Positions 49,809-58,307 are shown, counted from the first letter of the stretch. The stretch: DNA of 64,000 nucleotides from an uncultured Desulfovibrio sp. (GCF_944324505.1 NZ_CALUWO010000009.1:17027-81026); one strand, 5' to 3'. Program-made: numbers and translations. The notes: generated from the sequence alone by a model not told the origin.

Positions 49809-51062
49809 TCAATTCTGTGCCCTGGCTTCCACGCGTTCTGCCAGGGCTTCAAGCACGGTAATGAGTTTTTCCTTGCCCGAAAGCTCTGCCGTACTGCCGG
49901 CAACACTTTCGTCCTGCCCGCTCTGCCCTTCCAGACGGGCCATGAGGGCATCCACACGCTGCTGAAGTTCGACACGTTCATGCACATTTACCGCAGCAGC
50001 CAGCAGTTCCGCATAAATGTCCAGGGCGCCCCGCAGGTCTCCCTGCTCGGCCAGCACATCGGCCATGGAACGGGTGCGCAGGGAGAAGACCTCATCCCCC
50101 TCCTCGTCCGACGGCTGTTCGTCAGCCTGCTCCCCGCTCGTCTCCGGCGCAGCCATGAACGGCAGTGACGACACCTCCGGCCGGAAGCCCTCGCCCTCGT
50201 CCCGGGCCTGCCCCGCGCGGCCATGGTCTGCCAGGGGCGCAGCAGCATCGGGCAGCGGCGCATCCTCCGTGGCCTCCGCGGCGGACAGGCCCAGCTCACG
50301 GGGCAGCGGCATATGCGCGGGCAGCACATCGTCATCCAGGCTGTCGTCCACCGCATCCATGACCGCGGCCAGCAGGCTGTGCGGCGCCGGCCCCCGGCTG
50401 TCGCCCGGGGCAGCGGCCTTCGGCGTGTCCGTATCGTGCGGCACAGGCGCAGGCGTTTCCGCCGGCGTGCTGACGGCCATGTCGGCAACATCGGCCACAT
50501 CATCCAGCAGCGAGGACACTGCCGGAGAGGGCACAAACAGACCCTGCGGCGACGCATCATCGCACCGGACCGTGCCCGCTGCGGGGGACGCCGCCGCTGC
50601 GGACAGACGCTCCGCATGCTCGGCAGGCGTAGCCGTGGCGGCGTCAGGCTCATGGAGCACCGTATCCAGGCCCCGGTTCAGCAGGTCCTGAAGGGAAAGG
50701 GGACCATGCAGGAAATTGGCCGCCATGAGGCGCAGCGCCGTGGCAACTTCCGGCGGGCCGTCCGTGGCGGAAAGGCAGACCGCCCAGGCCTGCCAGAAAT
50801 GGGCATAGGTGCTGAACAGCCGGCCCAGCTCGCTGACCTGCCGGGTGCAGGCCTCCTGGCGGCCCGTGCGGTACAGCAGTTCCACCAGCAGCAGGCGGGC
50901 TTCCAGATGTTCGGGGTGCCGCGCCAGACCGTGCTCCAGCACGGCAATGGCCTCATCCTCCTGCCCGATCTGGAGATGGAGCCGGGCCAGCGGCAGAAAG
51001 ACCTTGGAATTGGGTTCCAGCTCCAGAACTTCCCTGTACCAGTCAATTTTTTCCGTTGTCAT
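49809..51062 (-). CDS. TPR protein with acidic low-complexity centre
   Basis: A 417-residue protein with tetratricopeptide repeats in the first 130 residues (MTTEKIDWYREVLELEPNSKVFLPLARLHLQIGQ, LEARLLLVELLYRTGRQE), a long Ala/Asp/Pro-rich acidic middle and a C-terminal TPR-like piece (MADVLAEQGDLRGALDIYAELL) with a coiled-coil tail. It looks like a protein-binding scaffold. ATG 51062 overlaps the ftsB-like gene by 20 bases, so translation is coupled. Confidence 0.75.
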   Translation of the reverse strand: MTTEKIDWYREVLELEPNSKVFLPLARLHLQIGQEDEAIAVLEHGLARHPEHLEARLLLVELLYRTGRQEACTRQVSELGRLFSTYAHFWQAWAVCLSATDGPPEVATALRLMAANFLHGPLSLQDLLNRGLDTVLHEPDAATATPAEHAERLSAAAASPAAGTVRCDDASPQGLFVPSPAVSSLLDDVADVADMAVSTPAETPAPVPHDTDTPKAAAPGDSRGPAPHSLLAAVMDAVDDSLDDDVLPAHMPLPRELGLSAAEATEDAPLPDAAAPLADHGRAGQARDEGEGFRPEVSSLPFMAAPETSGEQADEQPSDEEGDEVFSLRTRSMADVLAEQGDLRGALDIYAELLAAAVNVHERVELQQRVDALMARLEGQSGQDESVAGSTAELSGKEKLITVLEALAERVEARAQN

Positions 51063-51366
51063 CGGCCGCCCCGCTGCCAGCGTCCCTGGAGGACGAAAAA
51101 AGATAGAGCAATTCGTTTTCCCGCACGTAGTGCAGGCGCTCGCGAACCACCTTTTCCACATACTGCTTGTCTGTTTGCAGCAGGCGGATTTCGCGGCTCA
51201 GGGCCAGATTTTCCTTGTCCACGCTGGCGATTTCCTGCTCCAGCGCCTGATAGGTACGCTTCAGGTCACGATAGGCCATGATCCCGCCCTCTCCCCAGAG
51301 CATGTGGAAGAAGAGCACCATGTTGATGGTCCACAGACCCACCAGAATGACAACGCGCGCGGCCAT
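51043..51366 (-). CDS. FtsB/DivIC-like septum formation protein
   Basis: A 107-residue protein with one N-terminal membrane segment (AARVVILVGLWTINMVLFF), a coiled coil (YQALEQEIASVDKENLALSREIRLLQTD) and the conserved end VEKVVRERLHYVRENELLYLF of the FtsB/DivIC family, which links the divisome to FtsW/FtsI. The tail (SSSRDAGSGAADDNGKN) is extra. Its ATG directly follows the stop of the preceding gene (TAAATG). Confidence 0.9.
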   Translation of the reverse strand: MAARVVILVGLWTINMVLFFHMLWGEGGIMAYRDLKRTYQALEQEIASVDKENLALSREIRLLQTDKQYVEKVVRERLHYVRENELLYLFSSSRDAGSGAADDNGKN

Positions 51367-51600
51367 TTATTGCAGCACCCGCGGCGAAATCATGCGGCCG
51401 GACGGTCGCAGCTCGGAAAGAAAGGTGGCCGTGGCAGATTCCAGGCGTTCCACATCGGACTCCAGAAGATTCATGCGGTCAATCTGATCCAGAAGGACCC
51501 GCAGCGCCGAGAACTCCCTGGCAAAAAACGGCTCCAGCCCATGCGTGTGCATCTGCGGCTCAAGCTCGAGTATGGTCTGCACGCAGTTCTTCAGGCGCAT
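51367..51600 (-). CDS. Short unknown protein between pgsA and ftsB-like gene
   Basis: A helical soluble protein of about 77 residues (MRLKNCVQTILELEPQMHTHGLEPFFAREFSALRVLLDQ, then RMNLLESDVERLESATATFLSELRPSG). The start is uncertain: ATG 51600 overlaps the pgsA end by 41 bases, ATG 51627 by 68 and ATG 51552 does not overlap, and none has a good ribosome site. I chose 51600. The stop TAA abuts the ftsB-like ATG, so it is a real coupled gene. Function unknown; the place suggests a division or envelope role. Confidence 0.6.
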   Translation of the reverse strand: MRLKNCVQTILELEPQMHTHGLEPFFAREFSALRVLLDQIDRMNLLESDVERLESATATFLSELRPSGRMISPRVLQ

Positions 51601-52144
51601 CTGCAGATTGCTTGTACTGCTTCCCATAAAAGCCCATGCAGTAATTGATGCAGGAAAAAACGGACATGGCCATGGCGAGATAGAGCAGCCATTCGCCCAC
51701 ATGCCAGACCTCGTACCCGAAGTAGGGGTAGTGCAGCATCATGGGAATGATGGCGCAGATCTGCAGCACGGTCTTGGCCTTGCCGAACTTGTCGGCAGCC
51801 AGAACAATGCCCTCGTCAATGGCAATGGCCCGCAGACCGGTGACCACAAGCTCGCGGCAGATCATGATAATGACCAGCCAGGCCGGCGCCCAGTCCAGCT
51901 TGACAAACATGATGAGCACGGAACAGATGAGCACCTTGTCCGCCAGCGGATCAAGAAACTTGCCCATGCTGGTGACCATATTGTGACGACGCGCAATATA
52001 GCCGTCCGCCCAGTCCGTGGCCGAGGCAAAGGAAAAGGCAAGCATGGCCAGGACACAGAGGACAGGGCCTTCAAAATACAGAAGAATAATGACCAGCGGC
52101 GCCATGAGCATGCGCAGCAGGGTAATCTTATTGGCCAGGTTCAT
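51560..52144 (-). CDS. pgsA: CDP-diacylglycerol-glycerol-3-phosphate phosphatidyltransferase
   Basis: Makes phosphatidylglycerophosphate. The 194-residue membrane protein has the CDP-alcohol phosphatidyltransferase motif DGYIAR..GKFLDPLAD (DGx2ARx8Gx3Dx3D, complete), and starts MNLANKITLLRMLMAP, the typical PgsA start. An in-frame upstream extension to 52321 is not similar. Heads the cluster pgsA, small protein, ftsB-like, TPR, lipoprotein, all on the minus strand. Confidence 0.95.
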   Translation of the reverse strand: MNLANKITLLRMLMAPLVIILLYFEGPVLCVLAMLAFSFASATDWADGYIARRHNMVTSMGKFLDPLADKVLICSVLIMFVKLDWAPAWLVIIMICRELVVTGLRAIAIDEGIVLAADKFGKAKTVLQICAIIPMMLHYPYFGYEVWHVGEWLLYLAMAMSVFSCINYCMGFYGKQYKQSADAPEELRADHTRA

Positions 52145-52288
52145 GTGTCTGCCTCGCGTGTCTGCTAGACGGGTTTCGGGCATCTCTATCACAAAACGTG
52201 CCGGGAGAAAAGGGAAAAACCGAAGGAGGGCGCGCGCGGCTGTCCGCCCCGTGGCAGGTGCCGGTGCACGGCTGCCGGCCCGCAATGT

Positions 52289-52318
52289 AAAAAAGCGCCC
52301 CGAAGGGCGCTTTTTTTT
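52289..52318 (-). terminator. UUCG-capped intrinsic terminator of mrp
   Basis: On the minus strand a GCGCCC stem with TTCG-type loop and a run of six T's, 23 bases beyond the mrp stop. The same stem also has a T run on the plus strand. Confidence 0.88.
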
Positions 52319-52340
52319 CACTCATGGCAAACGGGCCGGC

Positions 52341-53246
52341 CTATTCTGCCGGCGGCACGGCGGCCTTTCCCGCCTCCACAGCGGCAGCCACGGCATCGGC
52401 CACCTTCAGGAAGGCTTCCTTGGCCGCGCTTTCCTGATCCAGGAAAACCACGGGCACGCCCCTGTCGGCGGCCACCACGGTAACCGGGTCCAGCGGAATC
52501 TCGCCCAGGAAGACGGTATGGTAATGCTCGGCCAGCTTCTTGCCGCCGCCCTTCTTGAAGATGTCGATTTCGGTATGGCAGTGCGGGCACACAAGGCCAC
52601 TCATATTTTCCACCACACCCAGCAGCTTGCCTTCGGCATGGTGCAGGAAGTTCACGGCCTTGCGCACGTCGGCCAGGGAAATTTCCTGCGGCGTGGTCAC
52701 GGCCACGCACTGGGCATCAGGAATCAGCTTGAGCACGGTCATGTGTTCGTCGCCGGTTCCCGGAGGGGAGTCGATGAACAGGAAGTCAAGGTCTCCCCAG
52801 GCCACATCGGACAGGAACTGCCGGATGGCGGCCGTTTTCTTGGGGCCGCGCCAGAGAATGGCGGTATTGCGGTCCTGCAGCAGGGAATCCATGGAAATGA
52901 CCGACAGATTGCCATTGTAGCGCGACGGAATGAGCAGGTCATTGACCACACTCACATCAGACGGCAAGCCCAGCAGGTTGGGCACGCTGGGGCCGTGAAT
53001 GTCCACATCCATGATGCCGACCTTGAAACCGCGATGCGCCAGGGCCGCGGCCACATTGACGGTCACGGAACTCTTGCCTACGCCGCCCTTGCCGCTCATC
53101 ACGAATATCTTGTTCTTGATGCGGCTCAGATTGTCGGCAATGAGCTTGTCCTGGGCGTCCATGGGATTTTCTGTGCAGCCCTCGCCCCCGGGATTGCCCT
53201 TGGACGAACAGGAGGCGGCAGAGGAACACGATGAACAGGAAGACAT
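52341..53246 (-). CDS. Mrp/NBP35-type P-loop ATPase for Fe-S cluster transfer
   Basis: A 301-residue cytoplasmic ATPase with the deviant Walker A SGKGGVGKS, the DVDIHGPS switch and the C-terminal CPHC pair that in Mrp/Nbp35 binds a bridging [4Fe-4S] cluster. The N-terminal extension MSSCSSCSSAASC has Cys at 4, 7, 13 and 24, a pattern like the N-terminal cluster site of eukaryotic Nbp35. It is a carrier of pre-formed clusters, complementing nifU-nifS 12 kb away. ATG 53246 has AGGAG about 11 bases upstream. The pcm gene lies 37 bases upstream on the same strand. Confidence 0.88.
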   Translation of the reverse strand: MSSCSSCSSAASCSSKGNPGGEGCTENPMDAQDKLIADNLSRIKNKIFVMSGKGGVGKSSVTVNVAAALAHRGFKVGIMDVDIHGPSVPNLLGLPSDVSVVNDLLIPSRYNGNLSVISMDSLLQDRNTAILWRGPKKTAAIRQFLSDVAWGDLDFLFIDSPPGTGDEHMTVLKLIPDAQCVAVTTPQEISLADVRKAVNFLHHAEGKLLGVVENMSGLVCPHCHTEIDIFKKGGGKKLAEHYHTVFLGEIPLDPVTVVAADRGVPVVFLDQESAAKEAFLKVADAVAAAVEAGKAAVPPAE

Positions 53247-53283
53247 GATAGCTGTTGCTCCTTGCAAGATTGACACACGCCGG

Positions 53284-53970
53284 CTACCAGCCGTGGTCTC
53301 CCACGAGGTCCACGAAGATGGCCGGCCCGAGGTCCGTTTTTTCAATATGTTTTCCGTGTTTTTCCAGACGCAGCAGGCGCTGGTTACGGGGCTTTGTTCC
53401 TACAGGAATAAGCAGTATCCCGCCTTCGTCAAGCTGTGCCAGCAGGGGGCGCGGCACTTCCGGCCCGCCGGCCGTGACAATGATGCGGTCGTAGGGGGCG
53501 GCATCCGGCAGCCCGAGGGTCCCGTCGCCCAGCTGTCCGTGCACGCGGCGCAGGCCCAGGCTCCGGAAGAGCTGCCGGGTATGCAGATAGAGTTCGCGCA
53601 GGCGTTCGATGGTAAAGACCACACAGCCCAGTGCCGCCAACACGGCCGTCTGATAGCCGGAACCGGTACCGATTTCCAACACGCGGCAGCCGGGAAAGAC
53701 CTGAAGCAGCTGGGTCATGTGGGCCACGGTGGAGGGCTGGGAGATGGTCTGCCCGTAGCCGATGGGCAGCGCCGTATCCTCATAGGCGCGGGCGCGCAGC
53801 GCCTCCTGCACAAAAAGATGGCGCGGCACGCTGCCCATGGCAGCCAGGACATTCTGATCCGTAATGCCCCCGGCAGCCAGCTGGCGCACCATGCGGGCAC
53901 GCTGCCGGCGGGGGTCCACATGGACCGGCCTGGGGGCCGGCGGACGGGAATACGGACCTGAATACTGCAT
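53284..53970 (-). CDS. pcm: Protein-L-isoaspartate O-methyltransferase
   Basis: Repairs isoaspartyl residues in aged proteins with SAM. The 228-residue protein shows [31 protein letters not shown] (the PIMT signature), the SAM site [16 protein letters not shown] and the D in VGDHGW at the C-terminus. The first ATG at 53970 has no clear ribosome site, and an internal ATG (residue 27, MVRQLAAGG) is possible. Divergent from the M23 peptidase gene. Confidence 0.93.
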   Translation of the reverse strand: MQYSGPYSRPPAPRPVHVDPRRQRARMVRQLAAGGITDQNVLAAMGSVPRHLFVQEALRARAYEDTALPIGYGQTISQPSTVAHMTQLLQVFPGCRVLEIGTGSGYQTAVLAALGCVVFTIERLRELYLHTRQLFRSLGLRRVHGQLGDGTLGLPDAAPYDRIIVTAGGPEVPRPLLAQLDEGGILLIPVGTKPRNQRLLRLEKHGKHIEKTDLGPAIFVDLVGDHGW

Positions 53971-54087
53971 GACATGGAGAAAGAACAGATTTTTCCCCGC
54001 AAGTCAACGGAGGCCCCCGAAAACAACAGGGAAAAACCCCTGTCATTTTGCGCAGGGCCAGTGCGCAGCCGCCCCCGCCGCAGGAGC

Positions 54088-54108
54088 TTTCTTGAAAAAA
54101 TCAAGAAA
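54088..54108 (+). promoter_or_regulatory. 8-bp inverted repeat before the M23 peptidase gene
   Basis: TTTCTTGA and TCAAGAAA flank a 5-base A tract, 38 bases before the peptidase ATG, in a divergent spacer with pcm. It may be an operator or part of the promoter; I see no clean -10 box. Confidence 0.35.
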
Positions 54109-54146
54109 ATATGCAAAGGCTGAACTCTTGAGACAAGGAGTTTCCC

Positions 54147-55466
54147 ATGCGCAAAAAAAATTTCCTCTCCTCGGTGATAACCCTCATCTTCATCGGGGCA
54201 CTGGCCGCTGCCGGATACATCTTCTTCAAGGACCTGGACGGCCCCACCATCACCATCCGCCCCGACACGGACCGGGTTTCTCCTGCCACGGTGCTCACCT
54301 TTACCTTGCAGGACCCCTCGGGCATCCGTTCCCTGTCTGTGGGTGTGCGCAAGAATAATGTGGTCAATCCGCTGTACAGCAAGCACTTTGACCAGTACCT
54401 GACCGAGCGGATCATCGAGGTGCCGCTCAAGAACGCCAATCTGCGCGACGGCGCCTTTGAGCTTGAAATCAAGGCCACGGATGCCTCCCTGGCCGGCTTC
54501 GGTCAGGGCAATACCCGCACGGAACTCCGCCCCATGCGCCTTGACGTGCAGCCGCCGCGCATTTCCGTCAAGACACTGCCGCCCTATGTGCGCCGCGGGG
54601 GCGCCAGCGTCATCAAGTATACCGTGGATGAGGAAGTGGTCACCAGCGGCGTGCTGGTGTCCGGCTATTTTGTGCCCGGCTATCAGCAGAAGGACGGAAG
54701 TTTCATCTGCTTCTTTCCCTATCCCTATACCATGACGGCGCCGCAGTACAAAAATGCCGTGGAAATCACGGCCACCGACATTGCCGGCAATACCACGCGC
54801 AACCGCCTTACCGTCATGGCGCTGGAGCGCAAGTTCAGAAGCGACAATATCACCATCAGCGACGACTTTCTCATGGCCGTGCAGAACAAGCTGGGCCACC
54901 TGGCCGGACAGGCCGGCTCTCCCCTGGACTGCTATCTGACCATCAACAATGACGTGCGCGCCGCCAATGTGGAGCAGTTGCGCACCCTCAGCAGCGATTC
55001 CGTCAGCGGGCAGCTGTGGAGCGGCTCCTTCCAGCGCCTGCCCCGCTCTGCCCCGCGGGCCGGCTTTGGCGATCATCGCTTCTTCAGTTATCAGGGCCGG
55101 CGCGTGGGCGAGTCCTACCATCTGGGATTTGACCTTGCCTCGGTGCGCAATGCCGATATTCCCGCCGCCAACAACGGGCGCGTCATCTTTGTGGGGGATA
55201 TGGGCATCTACGGCAATCTCATCGTCATTGACCACGGCATGGGGGTCATGTCGCTGTACTCGCACTGCAGCGAAATTCTCACCACCAAGGGGGCCGTTGT
55301 CAAAAAGGGCGATGTCATCGGCAAGACCGGCAGCACGGGTCTGGCCTTTGGCGACCACCTGCACTTCGGCATGCTGGTGGGCGGCGTGGAAGTGACCCCC
55401 CTGGAATGGCTTGATTCCAAGTGGGTACGCGACAATATCGTGGACCGGCTGAACAACGCGCAATAG
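54147..55466 (+). CDS. Membrane-anchored M23 peptidase (LytM type)
   Basis: A 439-residue protein with one N-terminal membrane segment (about 10-28), a periplasmic middle part rich in beta strands (about 30-320) and a C-terminal M23 metallopeptidase domain. The zinc ligands are seen as HLGFDLA (HxxxD, about residue 330) and HLHFG (HxH). M23 enzymes cut peptidoglycan cross-links or activate amidases at division. The start has AAGGAGTT upstream and a strong terminator follows. The zinc-site residues are all present, so it should be active. Confidence 0.9.
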   Translation: MRKKNFLSSVITLIFIGALAAAGYIFFKDLDGPTITIRPDTDRVSPATVLTFTLQDPSGIRSLSVGVRKNNVVNPLYSKHFDQYLTERIIEVPLKNANLRDGAFELEIKATDASLAGFGQGNTRTELRPMRLDVQPPRISVKTLPPYVRRGGASVIKYTVDEEVVTSGVLVSGYFVPGYQQKDGSFICFFPYPYTMTAPQYKNAVEITATDIAGNTTRNRLTVMALERKFRSDNITISDDFLMAVQNKLGHLAGQAGSPLDCYLTINNDVRAANVEQLRTLSSDSVSGQLWSGSFQRLPRSAPRAGFGDHRFFSYQGRRVGESYHLGFDLASVRNADIPAANNGRVIFVGDMGIYGNLIVIDHGMGVMSLYSHCSEILTTKGAVVKKGDVIGKTGSTGLAFGDHLHFGMLVGGVEVTPLEWLDSKWVRDNIVDRLNNAQ

Positions 55467-55482
55467 GCGCCCAGCAACGCCA

Positions 55483-55517
55483 AACGCCCCGGAGTTTCTG
55501 ACTCCGGGGCGTTTTTT
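55483..55517 (+). terminator. Intrinsic terminator after the M23 peptidase gene
   Basis: A 12-bp or longer stem (ACGCCCCGGAGT with ACTCCGGGGCGT) with a 5-nt loop and a T6 tail, 17 bases after the stop. Confidence 0.9.
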
Positions 55518-55592
55518 CATACTGACAGAGGCTTCGCCGCCCCGCTCTTGGTGTTGCTTCTATTGCTTCCCGAATGCGCGGGAGCGCGGACC

Positions 55593-56828
55593 TCAGGCCA
55601 GGCTGATCACATCGCCACGGCATGTGCGCAGGAACTGCCGCGGCGCATCATGGGACGAAAACTGCATGGGTGTGAGCACACTGGCATAGCTGCCCGCATG
55701 GGTCAGCACCACCATGTCGCCGGGTTCCAGACGCGGCAGGCGAATGTCGCGGGCAATGACATCGCTGGCTGTGCAGAGATTGCCCACCAGGGTCACCATT
55801 TCCAGACCGCTCTTGCGCGTGGTGTCCCACGGGATGACGTGAATGGCGCAGGCATCGCGCGCGGTGAACAGCGGCTCGTACGGGGATGTTTCGTGATCCC
55901 CTGCAAAGGTTGTGACCAGCTGGGCCAGACAGGGACGCAGAAAGCCGTTGAGCGTCTTGTCAAGAATCACGAAGGTTCTGCCGTGGGACATCTTCTTGTC
56001 CATGACGCGGGTAACGTACACCCCGCTGCGGCAGATGGCAAAGCGCCCTGTCTCCAGAAAGACGCGGCTGGCTCCCAGGCTGGACGCAAAGCGCTGGCGC
56101 AGTTCACGCAGGGCCTCGCCCAGCCTGGCCGTATCCAGGGGCTGATCTTCAATGGCATAGGGCACCCCCAGACCGGACCCCAGATTGATGAAGCGCAGCG
56201 GCTCGCCCAGGCTCTCGCGCACGGCAGCGGCCAGCTCAAATATCCGCTCATGGTAACGGCGCAGCACCGCAACATTCAGTTCCTGGCTGCGCAGATGAAC
56301 ATGAATGCCCGTCAGGCGCAGGTGCTCGCATTCCCGTATCCAGGGCAGGGCCTCGAAAAACTGGGCACTGTCCACACCGAATTTGGAGGGCAGCCCCGTG
56401 TCCCCGCCCAGCGAGAAGTCAGGATTGAGGCGTATGCCGATGGGCGCAATGGTGCGCTTGGCGGCAGCCAGATGCTCCAGGCGGCGTACCTCTCCCAGAC
56501 TGTCGGCAATGAGGGTGGCGACATCCAGCGTGGCTTCCATATCCGCATCACTCTTGCCCGGTGCGGAATAGTGGATGTTTTCACGCGTGCAGCCCTGCTC
56601 ATGGGCCAGCAGGGCTTCGGTCCGGCTGGCGGCATCTGCCCCGAAGCCGTGGGCAAAGATGCGCCGCGCCAGCACGGGATCAGGGTTGGCCTTCAGGGAA
56701 TACAGCAGCGAGCAGCCGCTGAAATCCCGCAGCAGCCTTCCTAGGGCCTCGTTCAGGATCCGCTCGTCATACAGATAAAAGCTGTCATGATCGGCAGCCA
56801 GCTGGCGAATGGTTGCGCTATCGAACAT
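55593..56828 (-). CDS. PLP-dependent decarboxylase of the diaminopimelate decarboxylase fold
   Basis: A 411-residue fold-type III enzyme. The PLP lysine is Lys46 in YSLKAN, the HxHxRSQ glycine loop and ETGRF match the family, and the C-terminal substrate-site motif, which is CESGD in LysA, reads CTASD here. The Cys and Asp are kept; the Glu and Ser/Gly differ. So it may act on diaminopimelate or on a related amino acid, as in carboxynorspermidine decarboxylase or siderophore-linked branches. No other lysine or polyamine gene is adjacent, so the substrate cannot be set from context. Confidence 0.85.
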   Translation of the reverse strand: MFDSATIRQLAADHDSFYLYDERILNEALGRLLRDFSGCSLLYSLKANPDPVLARRIFAHGFGADAASRTEALLAHEQGCTRENIHYSAPGKSDADMEATLDVATLIADSLGEVRRLEHLAAAKRTIAPIGIRLNPDFSLGGDTGLPSKFGVDSAQFFEALPWIRECEHLRLTGIHVHLRSQELNVAVLRRYHERIFELAAAVRESLGEPLRFINLGSGLGVPYAIEDQPLDTARLGEALRELRQRFASSLGASRVFLETGRFAICRSGVYVTRVMDKKMSHGRTFVILDKTLNGFLRPCLAQLVTTFAGDHETSPYEPLFTARDACAIHVIPWDTTRKSGLEMVTLVGNLCTASDVIARDIRLPRLEPGDMVVLTHAGSYASVLTPMQFSSHDAPRQFLRTCRGDVISLA

Positions 56829-56907
56829 GATGAACTCCTTTCGGGCATCCTAGAGCCAGACGGCGCGGCTGTAAAAAGATTTTTTTTGGGGGGAAATGCC
56901 CATCCCC

Positions 56908-56935
56908 TTGACTCTGCCCGCCACAAACCTATGTA
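56908..56935 (+). promoter_or_regulatory. Candidate promoter of the DUF533 gene
   Basis: TTGACT and TATGTA with 16 bases between them, about 145 bases before the DUF533 ATG. The -35 is good, the -10 weak. Confidence 0.4.
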
Positions 56936-57080
56936 CTCCATACTACAGGCAGCGGATACTGCGAACATACGGCCCATGTGCCACGGATACGGCCCCTGCC
57001 GGGAGGCGTTTAGGACATGCGCCTGGTTTCCGCAGCTGCCCTGCCGGACTATCCCCCCCATTTCAACAGACGAGGTTTCC

Positions 57081-57779
57081 ATGTCCCTTTTTGATATTCT
57101 CAAGAATAGCAATCTTTCCTCTGTGCTGGGTTCCCTGACGGACAAGGCGCAAAGTGGTGCCGCAACCCTGCAAAAGACCACGCCCGGTGGCGTGGGCGGC
57201 CTGCTGGGCGCCGGTGCTGTGGGCGCCTTGCTCGGTTCTGTCCTTTCCAAGGATATGTTGCAGAATGCCGCCCTGGTGGGTGCGGGCGCCGTGGCCTGGA
57301 ATTTCTACAAGAAATGGTCGGAAAACAGGAACGGCAATGTCGCTGCGCAGGAAATGCCGGCCGCCCCGCAGCAGCCGGCAGCAGTGCCTGCCCCTGCGGC
57401 GGCCGTTGACCCCACGGCCATGCTGCTGCTGCGGGCCATGATCTATGCCGCACGCGCCGACGGCCATGTGGATGCTACGGAGCAGGAGCGCATCGGCACC
57501 CTGCTGCAACAGATGTTCCCGGGACAGGATGCGGGCCAGCTCACCCAGTCCGTCATGCATGAGCCGCTGGACCCCTTTACCCTGGCCCGTCAGGTACGCT
57601 CTCCGGAACAGGGCGAGGACCTCTACCGCCTCTCCTGCCTGATCATTGATATTGATCACTTCATGGAGCGCAGCTATCTGGATGGCCTGGCACAGGGCCT
57701 GAATATCGGCACGGAACGCAAGGCCGCCCTAGAACAGGAAGCCGTGCAGGCCCGGCATCAGCTTGCTGCGGGGGCCTAG
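57081..57779 (+). CDS. DUF533 (TerB-like) protein
   Basis: A 232-residue protein. An N-terminal part with Gly/Ala-rich helices (GGVGGLLGAGAVGALLGSVL, partly membrane-like), a Pro/Ala linker, then the DUF533 domain with AARADGHVDATEQERI, a TerB-like acidic helical domain. DUF533 proteins occur in many proteobacteria, often in stress or envelope contexts, but have no assigned reaction. ATG 57081 has GAGG upstream. A G+C-rich terminator follows, so it is a single-gene unit. Confidence 0.85.
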   Translation: MSLFDILKNSNLSSVLGSLTDKAQSGAATLQKTTPGGVGGLLGAGAVGALLGSVLSKDMLQNAALVGAGAVAWNFYKKWSENRNGNVAAQEMPAAPQQPAAVPAPAAAVDPTAMLLLRAMIYAARADGHVDATEQERIGTLLQQMFPGQDAGQLTQSVMHEPLDPFTLARQVRSPEQGEDLYRLSCLIIDIDHFMERSYLDGLAQGLNIGTERKAALEQEAVQARHQLAAGA

Positions 57780-57808
57780 CACGCCCCTTTCCGGTCCTCT
57801 TTTCTCGC

Positions 57809-57835
57809 AGGCCGCCCCGTGGGGCGGCCTTTTTG
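57809..57835 (+). terminator. Intrinsic terminator after the DUF533 gene
   Basis: AGGCCGCCCC pairs with GGGGCGGCCT around a GT centre, followed by TTTTG and more T's. Confidence 0.85.
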
Positions 57836-57927
57836 TTTTGCCCATACCGGCGCCACAGAAAAAAGACAATACATTTCAGTATATTACCAGCAATAAGCAT
57901 TTATTTGCTCATTTTTGTAAATTTTCG

Positions 57928-57956
57928 TTGACAAGAGACCCCTGTTTGCGTAGTTT
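57928..57956 (+). promoter_or_regulatory. Promoter of the tRNA-Gln/tRNA-Glu operon
   Basis: A perfect TTGACA and TAGTTT are separated by 17 bases; the -10 box ends 13 bases before the tRNA-Gln 5' end, the right spacing for a direct tRNA promoter. Confidence 0.7.
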
Positions 57957-57969
57957 CCTTTTTGCGCGT

Positions 57970-58044
57970 TGGGCTGTCGTTCAATTGGCAGGACGGCGGA
58001 TTCTGGCTCCGTTAATCAAGGTTCGAGTCCTTGCAGCCCAGCCA
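57970..58044 (+). tRNA. tRNA-Gln (anticodon CTG)
   Basis: Cloverleaf: acceptor TGGGCTG pairs with CAGCCCA; anticodon stem GCGGA/TCCGT encloses loop TTCTGGC with anticodon CTG; the T loop TTCGAGT is closed by CAAGG/CCTTG. The discriminator base is G and CCA is encoded (58042-58044). Confidence 0.93.
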
Positions 58045-58061
58045 CCACAACTTCATAGCGC

Positions 58062-58138
58062 GTCCCCATCGTCTAGCCGGCCCAGGACAACGGCCTTTCA
58101 CGCCGTCGACAGGGGTTCAAATCCCCTTGGGGACGCCA
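58062..58138 (+). tRNA. tRNA-Glu (anticodon TTC)
   Basis: Cloverleaf: acceptor GTCCCCA pairs with TGGGGAC; anticodon stem ACGGC/GCCGT encloses loop CTTTCAC with anticodon TTC; T loop TTCAAAT. The discriminator base is G and CCA is encoded. It is a target of MnmH modification. A P4-type integrase gene follows directly, so its 3' end is the likely insertion site of the mobile element. Confidence 0.94.
58112..58138 (+). other. Inferred left attachment site (attL), 3' end of tRNA-Glu
   Basis: P4-type integrases commonly insert at the 3' end of a tRNA and restore it. The T arm to CCA of tRNA-Glu is followed by the integrase gene in the same direction. The matching direct repeat (attR) would lie beyond the right edge, so the limits are inferred, not seen. 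Confidence 0.4.
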
Positions 58139-58150
58139 AATTTAGGTACA

Positions 58151-58197
58151 AAGAAGAATGCCAAAGTCCAAAAGACCTTGGCATTCTTTGTTTTTTC
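58151..58197 (+). terminator. Terminator after the tRNA operon
   Basis: AAGAATGCCAAAGTC and GACCTTGGCATTCTT form a 15-bp stem with one mismatch around a short A-rich loop, followed by TGTTTTTT. It ends the tRNA transcript before the integrase gene. Confidence 0.75.
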
Positions 58198-58258
58198 ATT
58201 CCAATACGGTTTCCCGAAGTCCAGCCTCGTCCGCTTGCATCCATGAAATTTGTGGGTA

Positions 58259-58307
58259 TATCCGTAGGTAGGAATGTGGTACGACATTTCCGATACCTAC
58301 ACGGATA
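58259..58307. repeat. Imperfect inverted repeat upstream of the integrase gene
   Basis: The left arm TATCCGTAGGTAGGAATGT and the right arm ending ACCTACACGGATA share three paired blocks (TATCCGT/ACGGATA, AGGTA/TACCT, GGAATGT/ACATTTCC) with small bulges around a 6-nt centre, about 70 bases before the integrase ATG. It may bind the integrase arm domain or a regulator. Confidence 0.45.
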
